This document shows, one piece after another, positions 33,436 to 41,837 of a stretch of 64,000 nucleotides of DNA. The notes beneath the pieces are model-generated. The model saw nothing but the letters and a program-made list of their open reading frames with translations, was not told where the DNA came from and made no database searches. Position numbers and translations under genes: made by a program. The stretch comes from Lactobacillaceae bacterium (GTDB taxonomy: Bacteria; Bacillota; Bacilli; Lactobacillales; Lactobacillaceae), in the NCBI GenBank assembly GCA_031289015.1, contig JAITQG010000014.1, forward strand, positions 34,960 through 98,959. The letters run 5' to 3'. Numbering within the stretch: position 1 is the stretch's first letter; each line of letters begins with the position of its first letter.

Positions 33436-33627
33436 AACCTCCAGTCGCTCTAGCTCCTTCCGGTTACTAAAGCTTCAACTAACTACCTCGATGACGTGAA
33501 AGTATTACACGGAATTGTGTTTTTTGAACGGCAAAATCCCGTAGTTCATAATTTTTGTTCCAACCACACATTAATCTGGAGCTGTCACACACCAACATGT
33601 TAAAAACATCCGAATTAACTCTGCTCA

Positions 33628-33840
33628 TTGTTGTAAAATTTGGGCCGGCTGGGGGTCGGAGCGATCAATTTGTGGGAAAGGCAAGGGTGGCCGAATATGG
33701 GGAACCGGCGCCCGATATTAAGACCCACAACGGGCATGGCGCAGGGCCGCTTGCGGACCTTTCCCCATATTTGCGCCACCCGTTTCCCAAAAATTTATCT
33801 TTGCCGGAGAGCCCCAGCCGGCCCAAATTTTACAACAATG
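33628..33840. repeat. 213-bp long-hairpin repeat (type 2), copy A
   Basis: Terminal inverted repeats of about 28 bp (ATTGTTGTAAAATTTGGG... and its complement), with imperfect complementarity running through the whole element. It is about 95 percent the same as copy B at 39849-40062, same orientation. The right arm near 33790-33800 has lost pairing that copy B retains. It resembles a non-coding MITE or a large palindromic intergenic repeat. Open frames across it are by-products of the GC-rich palindrome. Confidence 0.85.
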
Positions 33841-33884
33841 TTGCCGCCAAAGGGGGCAACCGGCAGAACCCATCAAACAAAAGA

Positions 33885-33919
33885 AAACCCCGCAGCAATC
33901 CAAACGCTAAGGGGTTTTA
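33885..33919 (-). terminator. terminator of the ABC exporter operon
   Basis: On the minus strand AAAACCCCTTAGCG, loop, CGGGGTTTTCTTTT directly after the permease stop. Confidence 0.75.
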
Positions 33920-33924
33920 TCATT

Positions 33925-34701
33925 TTAATTCTTTTTGTTGTAAGCCCAAATTGCCAACGGAGCAAAGACGAGCACAATCCCGACACCAAAGGCCAAGACA
34001 ATCCATGCATCATTATTCCAAACACCATGATCCAACATGGCCCGAATCGCCTTAATAACATACGTGACCGGATTTGCATTAGCAAACACTTGTAACCAAT
34101 TAGGCAAGGTCTTAATTGGGATAAAGGCGCTTGAGAGGAATGAGAAGAGCATCATTGAGAGCATTGAGAAGCTTTGCACCAATGTAGCACTTTTTGCTAA
34201 CAAACCTAATAACGCAAAGACCCAGCTGATTGACCAACCAGCAAAGATTGCAAGCATGGCAGCCAAGATTACCCAACCAATGTTTGCTTCAGGCCGCCAA
34301 CCCATGAAGATCCCAGTCAATAATGAAGCGATCGTGGCGATTATTAGGCGCAACACATCAGCAAATAGTTGACCGGCTAATGGTGCGATATGGGCCATTG
34401 GTAATGACTTAAATCGATCAAAAATACCTGAGTCTAAGTCTTCACGGATTTGTGAACCTGAACCAGAGGCGGCTGATAAGAGCGTCTGCATCAAAATCCC
34501 GGGTACCAAGGTTGGTAGATAGGCTTGGACTCCACCAGCAATTGCCCCACCAAAGAGATAACCAAACAACAGCATGAAGATGACGGGTTGAATGATAACA
34601 TCCATTAGTCGTTCAGGGTTGTGCAGAGTTTTTAATAAATTACGGTAGGCCATCGTTGCCGTGTTAGCAAAGACATTGCCTTTTTGCATTGTAATTTCCA
34701 T
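33925..34701 (-). CDS. ABC-2 type exporter permease (DrrB-like)
   Basis: A 258-residue membrane protein with about six spans. It is typical of the DrrB/NodJ ABC-2 family: cytosolic N-terminal segment with YRNLLKTLHNPERLMDVIIQPVIFMLLFGYLFGGAI, then the central FDRFKSLPMAHIAPLAGQLFADVLR loop and the LPNWLQVFANANPVTYVIKAIRAM segment before the last span. AAGGAG lies eight bases before ATG. Twelve bases after the ATPase gene; together they form a drug or lipid exporter controlled by the divergent MarR gene. Confidence 0.92.
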   Translation of the reverse strand: MEITMQKGNVFANTATMAYRNLLKTLHNPERLMDVIIQPVIFMLLFGYLFGGAIAGGVQAYLPTLVPGILMQTLLSAASGSGSQIREDLDSGIFDRFKSLPMAHIAPLAGQLFADVLRLIIATIASLLTGIFMGWRPEANIGWVILAAMLAIFAGWSISWVFALLGLLAKSATLVQSFSMLSMMLFSFLSSAFIPIKTLPNWLQVFANANPVTYVIKAIRAMLDHGVWNNDAWIVLAFGVGIVLVFAPLAIWAYNKKN

Positions 34702-34713
34702 GAGTTTTGCTCC

Positions 34714-35649
34714 TTAGTTCTTACCAACCGTCAATGCGAAGAATACGTCATCCATTGAGGGTTGTTGTACAGAAATGTTAGTAATATCAATGTGCTCGGC
34801 TGATAGGGCAGTCAAGACGGCGGTTACTTGATTGGGATTTTCAAGTTTCGCCATTAATTCTTGATTCTTTAATTTAACCTCAGTCTGCAACGTCGTCTTA
34901 ATCAAGTCTTGAGCTTGTGCCACATTACTTGGGTCGGCAATTTCGACTTGTAAGGTGGAACCACCAACCGCAGCTTTAAGTTCTTTAGGCGTCCCCATAC
35001 TAATCAACTTACCGTGATCAATCACGGCGATCGTATCAGCCAATTCGTCGGCTTCTTCAAGATATTGGGTGGTTAATACGATGGTTGAACCCTTGGCAAC
35101 TAAGTCACGGATGGTATCCCACATTTGATTACGAGTGCGGGGGTCCAAGCCAGTCGTTGGTTCATCCAAGAAGATTAAGGCGGGTTGGGTAATTAAACTA
35201 ACGGCCAAATCAAGGCGTCGGCGCATACCACCAGAGAAGTTTGAAATGGCTTTATCAGCTGATTCTTCCAAAGAAAATTCGGCTAATAATTCATTCGTGC
35301 GCTTTTTGGCAGCACTGCGACTGAGCCCATTCAAGCGTGAAAAAATCATCAAATTTTCACGAGCTGAAATGTCTTCATCAACGGAAGCATATTGCCCCGT
35401 CAAGCCAAACATTGACCGAACTAATCGATCTTCTTTTTGCGTGTCATGGCCAAATATTTTGATTGAACCACTAGTCGGCTTCAAAAGGGTGGTAATCATT
35501 CGCAATGTGGTAGTTTTACCAGCCCCGTTTGGACCTAGTAAGCCAAACACTTCACCTTTTTTAACGGTTAATGAAACATGATCAACGGCATTCTTGTCGC
35601 CAAAAGTTTTCGTGATATTGTTGACTTCAATTGCATATTCATCACTCAT
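34714..35649 (-). CDS. ABC exporter ATP-binding protein (DrrA-like)
   Basis: A 311-residue ATPase with Walker A GPNGAGKTT (about 38-46), signature NFSGGMRRRLDLAVSL, Walker B LIFLDEPTTGLD and H-loop TTQYLEEAD. The C-terminal about 90 residues form the DrrA-type extension (STLQVEIADPS...VQQPSMDDVFFALT). This is the daunorubicin-resistance family that exports hydrophobic compounds. It shares an operon with the permease. The promoter lies inside a MarR-type operator pair. Confidence 0.94.
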   Translation of the reverse strand: MSDEYAIEVNNITKTFGDKNAVDHVSLTVKKGEVFGLLGPNGAGKTTTLRMITTLLKPTSGSIKIFGHDTQKEDRLVRSMFGLTGQYASVDEDISARENLMIFSRLNGLSRSAAKKRTNELLAEFSLEESADKAISNFSGGMRRRLDLAVSLITQPALIFLDEPTTGLDPRTRNQMWDTIRDLVAKGSTIVLTTQYLEEADELADTIAVIDHGKLISMGTPKELKAAVGGSTLQVEIADPSNVAQAQDLIKTTLQTEVKLKNQELMAKLENPNQVTAVLTALSAEHIDITNISVQQPSMDDVFFALTVGKN

Positions 35650-35686
35650 GACAAAACCTCGTATACATTTTTTATTTGCAGTGGGG

Positions 35687-35770
35687 AATTAATAAGGCCC
35701 CCTGTTGATTAATATAATAAGGGTCCCTGATAGAAAAGTCAACACTTTTGTTCAGGGGGCCTTATTAATT
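35687..35770. promoter_or_regulatory. paired MarR operator between exporter and marR
   Basis: AATTAATAAGGCCCCCTG (35687-35704) recurs as its exact reverse complement at 35753-35770. One arm overlaps the start region of the exporter promoter, the other the -35 region of the marR promoter (TATAAT at 35784-35789). The layout fits a repressor controlling both directions. Confidence 0.75.
35714..35742 (-). promoter_or_regulatory. promoter of the ABC exporter operon
   Basis: TTGACT (35737-35742), 17-bp spacer, TATTAT (35714-35719) on the minus strand, between the two operator arms. Confidence 0.75.
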
Positions 35771-35824
35771 TGTTAAAACGTGTTATAATATGACAAAAGT
35801 AGTAAATGAAAGGAAGTGTAAAAT

Positions 35825-36352
35825 ATGGTCACCAACATTCAACAACATCAGTTAGCAGAACGGCTTGACGAATTTATAATGTTGCAACATTTACTAGATA
35901 CCGAGGGGCATCGGCGCGGACACGGTAATGCGTTTCAAGGGCAGGGAAAGATTTTAGTTGTTTTGGCGCAAGAAGATAATATCTCGCAAAAAGAATTAGC
36001 TGAACGCTTGAATTTAACGCCGCAATCAACGGCTGAATTTGTCAGTAAGCTCGTTAAAAAAGGCTTTGTAACCAAGTACCGGTCACCTGCTGATGGACGC
36101 ATTACATTGGTGCAACTCACTGAGGCAGGGAAAGCACAAACTGAGCATATCGAGCAAACGCTGCCAGATTATATAAATTATTTAGATGTAGAAGAGCAAG
36201 CCCAGTTAAATAGCATTCTGGGTAAAATCATTAATGGTTTGCGAAATGATGTGGAAAATAATGGCAAGCCAATTCGCAATTTGGCCCACAAATTAATGTA
36301 CAGTCGAGTAATTAATGCCGTGCATGAAGGCGAAATTGAAGACGAAGCTTAA
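35825..36352 (+). CDS. MarR family transcriptional regulator
   Basis: A 175-residue winged-helix repressor. DNA-binding core: GQGKILVVLAQEDNISQKELAERLNLTPQSTAEFVSKLVKKGFVTKYRSPADGRITLVQLTEAGK, with the wing DGR motif intact. Helices at both ends form the dimer interface. AAAGGAAG precedes the ATG. Divergent from the DrrAB-like exporter with an 18-bp inverted operator pair between them, so derepression by a toxic ligand is the likely mode. Confidence 0.93.
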   Translation: MVTNIQQHQLAERLDEFIMLQHLLDTEGHRRGHGNAFQGQGKILVVLAQEDNISQKELAERLNLTPQSTAEFVSKLVKKGFVTKYRSPADGRITLVQLTEAGKAQTEHIEQTLPDYINYLDVEEQAQLNSILGKIINGLRNDVENNGKPIRNLAHKLMYSRVINAVHEGEIEDEA

Positions 36353-36385
36353 AAAAATGCTAAGACGAGTCGTCTCAGCATTTTT
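36353..36385. terminator. bidirectional terminator after marR
   Basis: AAAAATGCTAAGACGA / TCGTCTCAGCATTTTT stem-loop serving convergent genes. Confidence 0.92.
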
Positions 36386-36387
36386 AA

Positions 36388-36645
36388 TTATTTCTTTTTG
36401 AAGCGGTCTAGTTCGGCTTGCATGTGGGCTTGGGTTGCTTTAATGCGATCCAAGCGGGGTTGATTTTTGAATTTCATTTTTTCAACACTACGTTGTACTT
36501 CACTAACCGTTTTTTTGACTTCTGGAATCTGGGCTTGCAAATTTGCCATGTTTTGCTTGGTGGCTTTAAATGATGACGTGAAAGCTGTGATATCGTGCTT
36601 CCATTCATTAAAATAGGTTTTTAATTTATCAATGATTTCTTGCAT
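36388..36645 (-). CDS. small helical protein, 85 residues
   Basis: A lysine- and glutamine-rich protein predicted to be almost entirely helical/coiled coil (QEIIDKLKTYFNEWK ... VKKTVSEVQRSVEKMKFKNQP). No membrane span or known catalytic motif. It follows the HIT gene by six bases with GGAG before its ATG, so the two are co-transcribed. Small coiled-coil genes commonly trail hit in lactobacilli. Function unknown. Confidence 0.7.
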   Translation of the reverse strand: MQEIIDKLKTYFNEWKHDITAFTSSFKATKQNMANLQAQIPEVKKTVSEVQRSVEKMKFKNQPRLDRIKATQAHMQAELDRFKKK

Positions 36646-36651
36646 AATAGC

Positions 36652-37071
36652 TTACTCCAAGTGTGCCGCAATGTTAGCGGCTAAGGCTTGATACTTGTCG
36701 GCATCAAATGCAGCCGAATGATCGGGGGCCGGAATTACAAAGCCATCATCGGCATAGCGGGGCAACAGGTGCCAATGTGAATGCATTACTGATTGGCCAG
36801 CTGCTGCACCGTTGTTAGCTACAATATTCATCCCCAAAATGGCTGGATCAGAGGCTTTGATCGCACGGGCGATTTTGGGCAACTTGGCTAGGACACGTGC
36901 CGCCAGCTCTTCATCATATTCAAAGATATCAGCCACGTGCGTTTTAGGGACCACCAAAGTATGCCCAGGGGTGATTTGTGATAAATCAAGAAACGCAAGC
37001 ACATCGTCGTCTTCATAAACTGTATACGCTGGAATTTCACCAGCAATGATTTTATCAAAGATATCTGCCAT
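36652..37071 (-). CDS. hit: HIT family nucleotide hydrolase
   Basis: A 139-residue histidine-triad protein that hydrolyses AMP-lysine or AMP-alkoxy-type nucleotides. The triad is visible as HSHWHLLPR near residue 95. Upstream, FDKIIAGEIPAYTVYEDDDVLAFLDLSQITPGHTLVVPKTHV is the standard HinT-like N-terminal half. ATG 37071 is preferred: GGAGG lies nine bases upstream, and the in-frame TTG five codons earlier overlaps it. Divergent from ecsA, the same neighbourhood seen in Bacillus (hit next to ecsAB). Confidence 0.93.
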   Translation of the reverse strand: MADIFDKIIAGEIPAYTVYEDDDVLAFLDLSQITPGHTLVVPKTHVADIFEYDEELAARVLAKLPKIARAIKASDPAILGMNIVANNGAAAGQSVMHSHWHLLPRYADDGFVIPAPDHSAAFDADKYQALAANIAAHLE

Positions 37072-37221
37072 TTTAGTTGCCTCCAAAGGTTATTTGTTTA
37101 TATTATAACTTGATTAGGAAAAGATTTGTGGGTTTAGCTAATAAAAATCGCCAATCCATATTATAATGATTAAAAAGGCATCGCGCATTATTGTAGCGAG
37201 CACACAAAGGTGAATTTAAAT

Positions 37222-37914
37222 ATGTTGAAAGTAAATAACTTAGCAGGTGGGTATGGCCAATTAGCGGTGCTCAAAAACGTCACATTTGAAGTTCTGGATG
37301 GACAATTATTGGCCTTGGTCGGCTTGAATGGCTCAGGTAAGTCAACCACGATTAACCATATTATCGGGTTGCTGGCGCCAAAGCAGGGCACGATTGAAAT
37401 TAATGGGTATGAACTGACCAAAAATCCCGTGGAATATAAAGCCCAAATTGCCTATATTCCTGAACAACCAGTTTTGTACGAAGAATTAACATTGCGTGAA
37501 CACATCGCCGTGACGATTGATGTGTATGGTTTAGATGCAGACAAGGCGTGGGAGCGGGTTAATGAGTTGTTGACCTTGTTTAGGCTGGCTAACAAACTCG
37601 ATTGGTTCCCAACGCACTTTTCTAAAGGAATGCGCCAAAAGGTCATGATTGTGATGGCCTTTATGACCGAAGCCCCATTTTTTATCATCGACGAGCCGTT
37701 TTTGGGCTTGGACGTGGTGGCGGTCAAGGATTTGTTGGCCCTCATCGACCAACGTAAAGCCGCCGGGACGTCATTTTTGTTGACGACCCACGTTTTGGAT
37801 ACCATTGAAGACCACGCCGATACCTTTGTTTATCTCGAAGACGGGCAAGTTAAGCATCGTGGGCTGGCATCTGAGTTTAGCACCCTGGTTCCAGAAATGA
37901 TGGAAGAGGCCTAA
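37222..37914 (+). CDS. ecsA: ABC transporter ATP-binding protein EcsA
   Basis: A 230-residue ATPase with Walker A GLNGSGKST, Q-loop YIPEQPVLYEELTLREH, signature HFSKGMRQKVMIVMAF, Walker B FFIIDEPFLGLD and H-loop LTTHVLDT. The HFSKGMRQKV form of the signature and the downstream ecsB identify it. EcsAB in Bacillus affects secretion, intramembrane protease activity and competence. ATG 37222 is chosen over the GTG four codons earlier because AAGGTG is nine bases upstream. Four bases separate it from ecsB. Confidence 0.93.
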   Translation: MLKVNNLAGGYGQLAVLKNVTFEVLDGQLLALVGLNGSGKSTTINHIIGLLAPKQGTIEINGYELTKNPVEYKAQIAYIPEQPVLYEELTLREHIAVTIDVYGLDADKAWERVNELLTLFRLANKLDWFPTHFSKGMRQKVMIVMAFMTEAPFFIIDEPFLGLDVVAVKDLLALIDQRKAAGTSFLLTTHVLDTIEDHADTFVYLEDGQVKHRGLASEFSTLVPEMMEEA

Positions 37915-37917
37915 GCG

Positions 37918-39015
37918 ATGCAAAAACTATTTTCAAAGCGCCTCTATACCACGTGGGTGCGCTATTTCAAATTAAGTCGCTTCGTGTTTAATGATCACGC
38001 AATTTTGGCCTTGTTTATTTTGCTCGGGGCTGGGTTGATGGCTTATCGTAACATCTGGATGACGGCGCCCCAAGTTTGGTGGAGCCAATTAATTGTCATG
38101 TTACTGAGCTTGGGTACTTTGTATCTCTTTAAAAAGCCGGCCAGTTTTGTCTTGCCGGCCGATCCAGTCTTTTTATTGGCTGATGAACCAAGTTTAAACA
38201 AGTTGTTTAAAGCTGCAACCACATATTCGATGGTCTTTAACGGAGTACTTCAAGCACTGATGGCCTTATTATTTTGGCCCATGTATTTCCGCTTGTTCAC
38301 GACTAATCTTTGGTTAATTATTTTAGCCAGCTTGGTGCTGGTAGCCGTTAAGATGTGGATTGTCTGGCGGATTGCCCAAAGTAATACGCAATGGCCAAAT
38401 CCAGGCGGGGCGAATCTAAAAAACTGGCGCCAAGTTGAACAACTCGAAGCCCAACGCCGGGGGAGTGTCGATGGGTTCTTCAATATGTTTATTGACATTC
38501 CAGGGCAACGGCAACGGATTAAGCAACATAAGTGGTTGGAGGCGAGCTTGTTTAAGCTCAAGGTGTTGCGCACCGGGGATTTATTGACGACGGCTTTTGT
38601 GCGCCGGCCGGAGTTTATCAATACTTGGCTGCGTTTGACCGTGATTGGATTTGCACTCAGTTTCTTTGTCGGCGGGTGGTTGCGCTTGGCCTTGCTGGTT
38701 TTGTTGATGTATCTTTTGATTTTGCAATTGGTACCATTAGCAAACCTGTATGATCGCGTGGTGTTCAAACAATTATATCCAATGACGGCGGCAACTTGGC
38801 GCAAGAAATTTGTGCAGGCGATGCGCGTTTGGATCGGAATTACAACCGGTTTGTACATGGTTGGCGTCTTATTGACGGGCACTGATCCATTGATGATGCG
38901 CTTGATTAGTCTGATTGTGCTTGCCATTGCAGGGTATCTTTTGTTATTCTTGTATGCAGACTATATGATTAAAGACACACAAAAAAGGGGTAAAAACCGT
39001 GCGCTTAAGAAATAA
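37918..39015 (+). CDS. ecsB: ABC transporter permease EcsB
   Basis: A 365-residue membrane protein with about eight spans arranged as paired hairpins, with a long cytosolic loop (about 135-225) rich in basic residues and containing WRQVEQLEAQRRGSVDGFFNMFIDIPGQRQRIKQHKWLEA, a recognisable EcsB stretch. Partner of EcsA; the pair forms a transporter of unknown, possibly peptide, substrate. Its last 17 bases overlap the start of trmB. Confidence 0.9.
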   Translation: MQKLFSKRLYTTWVRYFKLSRFVFNDHAILALFILLGAGLMAYRNIWMTAPQVWWSQLIVMLLSLGTLYLFKKPASFVLPADPVFLLADEPSLNKLFKAATTYSMVFNGVLQALMALLFWPMYFRLFTTNLWLIILASLVLVAVKMWIVWRIAQSNTQWPNPGGANLKNWRQVEQLEAQRRGSVDGFFNMFIDIPGQRQRIKQHKWLEASLFKLKVLRTGDLLTTAFVRRPEFINTWLRLTVIGFALSFFVGGWLRLALLVLLMYLLILQLVPLANLYDRVVFKQLYPMTAATWRKKFVQAMRVWIGITTGLYMVGVLLTGTDPLMMRLISLIVLAIAGYLLLFLYADYMIKDTQKRGKNRALKK

Positions 39016-39661
39016 AAAATGGGCTACTAACTGGTTGGACGAACACAGTGAATTAGTCATCAATCAAGAACGAGCTACTGGCTTGCAAGGCAACTGGGGC
39101 ACGATTTTTGACCAAGCTCAACCCATTCATGTAGAAATCGGGACGGGTAAGGGGCAATTCATTATTGGGATGGCCAAAAAGTATCCAGAAATTAATTTTA
39201 TTGGAATGGAAATCCAAGAATCAGCCGTGGCCGTGGCAGCACGTAAAGCTGATGAAGATGAGCTACCGTTGCCAAATTTGAAGTTTATCTTCGGTGATGG
39301 TGCGGGAGTGGAAACGTATTTTTCGAAGGGTGAAATTGCAAAAATTTACCTAAACTTTTCAGATCCTTGGCCCAAGACCCGGCATGAATCACGGCGGTTA
39401 ACTTACAAGAGTTTCTTGCAAGGGTATCAAAGTGTGTTGCCACAGGGTGGTGAATTGGAGTTCAAGACGGACAATCGGGGCTTGTTTGAATACTCGTTGT
39501 ATAGTTTTGCGCAATTTGGCATCAAGTTTCAAGCTGATGGCATTTCGCTGAATTTGCATGATGATGCTGACAAGATGGTTGATAATGTGGAAACTGAGTA
39601 TGAACAAAAGTTTTCTGAACTTGGGTTTCCAATTTATAAGTTTGTTGGTTCGTTTGAATAG
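38999..39661 (+). CDS. trmB: tRNA (guanine-N7-)-methyltransferase
   Basis: Methylates G46 of tRNA with SAM. The 220-residue product has HVEIGTGKGQFIIGMAKK (SAM motif), FIGMEIQESAV and YLNFSDPWPKTRHESRRLTYKSFL, the family signature with the catalytic Asp. GTG start at 38999 is supported by AGGGG eight bases upstream and by the family N-terminus MRLRNKKWA; it overlaps ecsB by 17 bases. Normal length. Confidence 0.95.
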   Translation: MRLRNKKWATNWLDEHSELVINQERATGLQGNWGTIFDQAQPIHVEIGTGKGQFIIGMAKKYPEINFIGMEIQESAVAVAARKADEDELPLPNLKFIFGDGAGVETYFSKGEIAKIYLNFSDPWPKTRHESRRLTYKSFLQGYQSVLPQGGELEFKTDNRGLFEYSLYSFAQFGIKFQADGISLNLHDDADKMVDNVETEYEQKFSELGFPIYKFVGSFE

Positions 39662-39668
39662 TTTTGTT

Positions 39669-39699
39669 GGGACAGCCTTGGTTTGGTTGTTCCTTTTTT
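39669..39699 (+). terminator. terminator of ecsAB-trmB
   Basis: GGGACAGCC, seven-base loop, GGTTGTTCC, then TTTTTT. Confidence 0.8.
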
Positions 39700-39848
39700 G
39701 TTTTGGTTGTTACTTTTTCTGTTTTTGTTGCCCTAGAACTTCAGCTTTACTACTTCTAAATCAACGTATATGGATCAACAATTGTTAGGGTTTTATGGTT
39801 TGAAAGATACGCGCTAATCAATTATAAACATGCAGATGATATGTGCTC

Positions 39849-40062
39849 ATTGTTGTAAAATTTGGGTCGGCTGGGGCTCGGAGCGATCAATTTGTGGGAA
39901 AGGCAAGGGTGGCCGAATATGGGGAACCGGCGCCCGATATTAAGACCCACAACGGGCATGGCGCAGGGCCGCTCGCGGACCTTTCCCCATATTTGCGCCA
40001 CCCGTTTCCCACGAAATTGATCTTTGCCGGAGAGCCCCAGCCGGCCCAAATTTTACAACAAT
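39849..40062. repeat. 214-bp long-hairpin repeat (type 2), copy B
   Basis: Same terminal repeats and body as copy A at 33628. Its left and right arms pair better than those of copy A (GATCAATTT..GTGGGAAA matched by TTTCCCACGAAATTGATC). It occupies most of the 535-bp gap between trmB and the SHOCT gene; the rest of that gap holds the trmB terminator and no other feature I can see. Confidence 0.85.
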
Positions 40063-40196
40063 TTTGACGCTGCAAGCGGCAAACAGCACTCCACATCAAA
40101 CTAACGATAACCAAGCGGGAACCAAACGATAATTCACCACTTTTTAAACTAAAATGAGATAATAAGATATACAACTGATCAAATGGAGGTCACCAC

Positions 40197-40883
40197 ATGA
40201 AAACTGCTCAGGAAATGTACACCTACGCCCGGCAAAATAAATTAGGCTTCAACTGGACGCTCATCATCGGCCCATGGCTACAAAAGAAACACTTTAAATT
40301 GATCGAAGAAAGCCTACTGGATTCAGAAGAGGTCTTGGTGTCATTTATTGGTCGCCATAAGCCTGAAGATGGGATTAACTCACCAACTGAACAATATGAT
40401 CCAGCAAATCATCGCCAAGGTGCCCATGAAGGCCGTAGCGAGGAACATACCCGGGTTCGCCACCGCGATACGATTGGGTTCTTTGGCTATGCCATCACAA
40501 CTGAACAACGCATTATTTATGCCCACTGGAAGCCATTCCATCACGATACAACTAATATTCCGCTCTCAAACATCAACAACGTCAATCCTGATACGGGCAT
40601 GATTTGGGGTAGTGTGAAGGTGGAGACATTTGGTGATTCATTTAGCGTGTGGTGGACTAAAAATGTGGTTCATCGTATTGCCAAGGAAATTCAACGCGGC
40701 ATTTCAGATAGTAAAGATGGGGCTATGGATGGGGTGCTCACTAGTAATCATCTAAAGAACACCGTGGATACACCAACTAATTCCTTGCATGATGATTTAC
40801 AACAAATGAAACAGTCCTTGGATGAGGGTTTGATCACTCAAGCTGATTATGATGCGTACAAGCAAAAAATTCTTGATAAATAA
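40197..40883 (+). CDS. PH-like and SHOCT domain protein
   Basis: A 228-residue soluble protein. Residues about 25-170 form a bacterial PH-like (YvbH/bPH) region: ESLLDSEEVLVSFIG, ITTEQRIIYAHWKP, IPLSNINNVNPDTGMIWGSVKVETFGDSFSVWW. The last 35 residues are a SHOCT motif (DDLQQMKQSLDEGLITQADYDAYKQKIL). A His/Arg-rich insert near 75-90 is unusual. GGAGG lies seven bases before the ATG. Such proteins may mediate oligomerisation or membrane/envelope stress responses; no exact function. Confidence 0.75.
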   Translation: MKTAQEMYTYARQNKLGFNWTLIIGPWLQKKHFKLIEESLLDSEEVLVSFIGRHKPEDGINSPTEQYDPANHRQGAHEGRSEEHTRVRHRDTIGFFGYAITTEQRIIYAHWKPFHHDTTNIPLSNINNVNPDTGMIWGSVKVETFGDSFSVWWTKNVVHRIAKEIQRGISDSKDGAMDGVLTSNHLKNTVDTPTNSLHDDLQQMKQSLDEGLITQADYDAYKQKILDK

Positions 40884-41156
40884 TTTTTTAAATCTATTTA
40901 TGTGAATAATTCCGCATAGATAAATATTGTAAATCCAAGTGATAATAGATGAACTTTAACATGAACAAGCACCTATTATTACGAATAATTTTAAATTATT
41001 CCAATGGGGGAACTCTGTTCAGAAGGACAAGCGAACGCCAGCAATATTTGATAGATTGATCAGTCTGTACGCCTGTATCAAGGGCAAATTGTATTTATTT
41101 AAGGAATCAATAAAGAATCGATGCATATGGATTAAATGAAATACAAAAAAAGAATT

Positions 41157-41204
41157 AATGACCAAAATACGGTAAATTCGTTGACCAATTTTGGTCATTT
41201 TTAT
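41157..41204 (+). terminator. orphan hairpin with T-tract
   Basis: AATGACCAAAAT / ATTTTGGTCATT with a 19-base loop followed by TTTATTT; no gene ends immediately before it. Confidence 0.5.
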
Positions 41205-41211
41205 TTGATCA

Positions 41212-41310
41212 TTGTCACCCTTGTAAAGGACATGTCAAGGGCCACGTTAAAATGTCAGAAAAAGGCCATCCAAAATGTCATTTTTGGGTCACGTTTTATG
41301 TCTACCGGTT
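41212..41310. mobile_element. remnant of an IS21-family end
   Basis: Three tandem units at about 24-bp spacing share the pattern GG(G/C)(C/T)CA...AAAATGTC or GTTTTATGTC (starting near 41239, 41263 and 41286), after CCTTGTAAAGGACATGTCAAGG. Multiple short terminal repeats containing AAAATGTCA are typical of IS21-family ends. No istA or istB frame is present. Confidence 0.4.
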
Positions 41311-41637
41311 GAGATGTAGAATAGCAATGCTTGATGCGGAACGTTAACTATGATCTATGGAATTGACTGGTAATTACATTTAACCGAAATTAATTAAAAA
41401 CAAAATATAATACAAAATTAAGGCGAATTAAATTAATGCTCAAAAAAATGTCGATTGATTAGTTTGGACAATTCGGGACACAGTATGAAAATAAGAAAGT
41501 ATGGAACTATTTTTATAAACCTACAAATCAAAAATTATGAGAAAAAACTAATTAAAAACTAATAATACACTAACTTGTACACAAAAAATTCAAAAATTAA
41601 CTATATGCTATATATATTAATGAAAGGAGGTAAAGAC

Positions 41638-41775
41638 ATGGATTTAGAATTGAAAAAAGAGTTAGAAAATTTGGGCCTTAAGGCTGAAATGACGACGGTT
41701 GATACAATGTTAGATGAAATGGGAGCAAGTATTGGTAAAAATTCTTGTTCAACAGTGATCGTTACAAGTACATAA
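41638..41775 (+). CDS. candidate RiPP-type precursor peptide, 45 residues
   Basis: Starts MDLELKKELENLGLKAEM and ends GKNSCSTVIVTST. The N-terminal 30 residues are acidic and helical, like a leader; the C-terminal 13 are rich in Ser, Thr and Cys, like a core peptide of lanthipeptide or thiazole-type products. AAAGGAGG sits seven bases before ATG 41638, the strongest ribosome site nearby. A hairpin and MFS exporter gene follow. No lanthionine synthetase, cyclodehydratase or radical-SAM gene is in the window, so modification is unproven. It could also be a signalling peptide. Family not recognised. Confidence 0.55.
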   Translation: MDLELKKELENLGLKAEMTTVDTMLDEMGASIGKNSCSTVIVTST

Positions 41776-41787
41776 ATTCAATAAAGG

Positions 41788-41823
41788 AACATACAGTTAT
41801 AATGTATAAGCTGTATGTTTTTT
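41788..41823 (+). terminator. hairpin between peptide and MFS genes
   Basis: AACATACAG, 14-base loop, CTGTATGTTTTTT. It could act as a partial terminator, giving more peptide mRNA than exporter mRNA, a common arrangement for peptide operons. Confidence 0.7.
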
Positions 41824-41837
41824 AGGATAGGCGAAAT

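Larger units (their letters stand above)
40884..41637. other. 754-bp AT-rich intergenic stretch with IS traces
   Basis: No credible gene. It contains an orphan terminator (41157-41204), an IS21-like end remnant (about 41212-41310) and then very AT-rich sequence leading to the peptide gene. It looks like a scar of gene gain or loss. Confidence 0.5.

Noticed and set aside
33555..34095. Overlapping open frames across the GC-rich hairpin repeat (also 39822-40174 at copy B)
   Set aside because: They exist only because the palindromic repeat lacks stop codons on several frames; no ribosome sites, and the two strands give mirrored products.
40884..41637. CRISPR array or tRNA gene in the long intergenic gap
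   Set aside because: No regular repeats with unique spacers and no cloverleaf with CCA end; none seen elsewhere in the window either.
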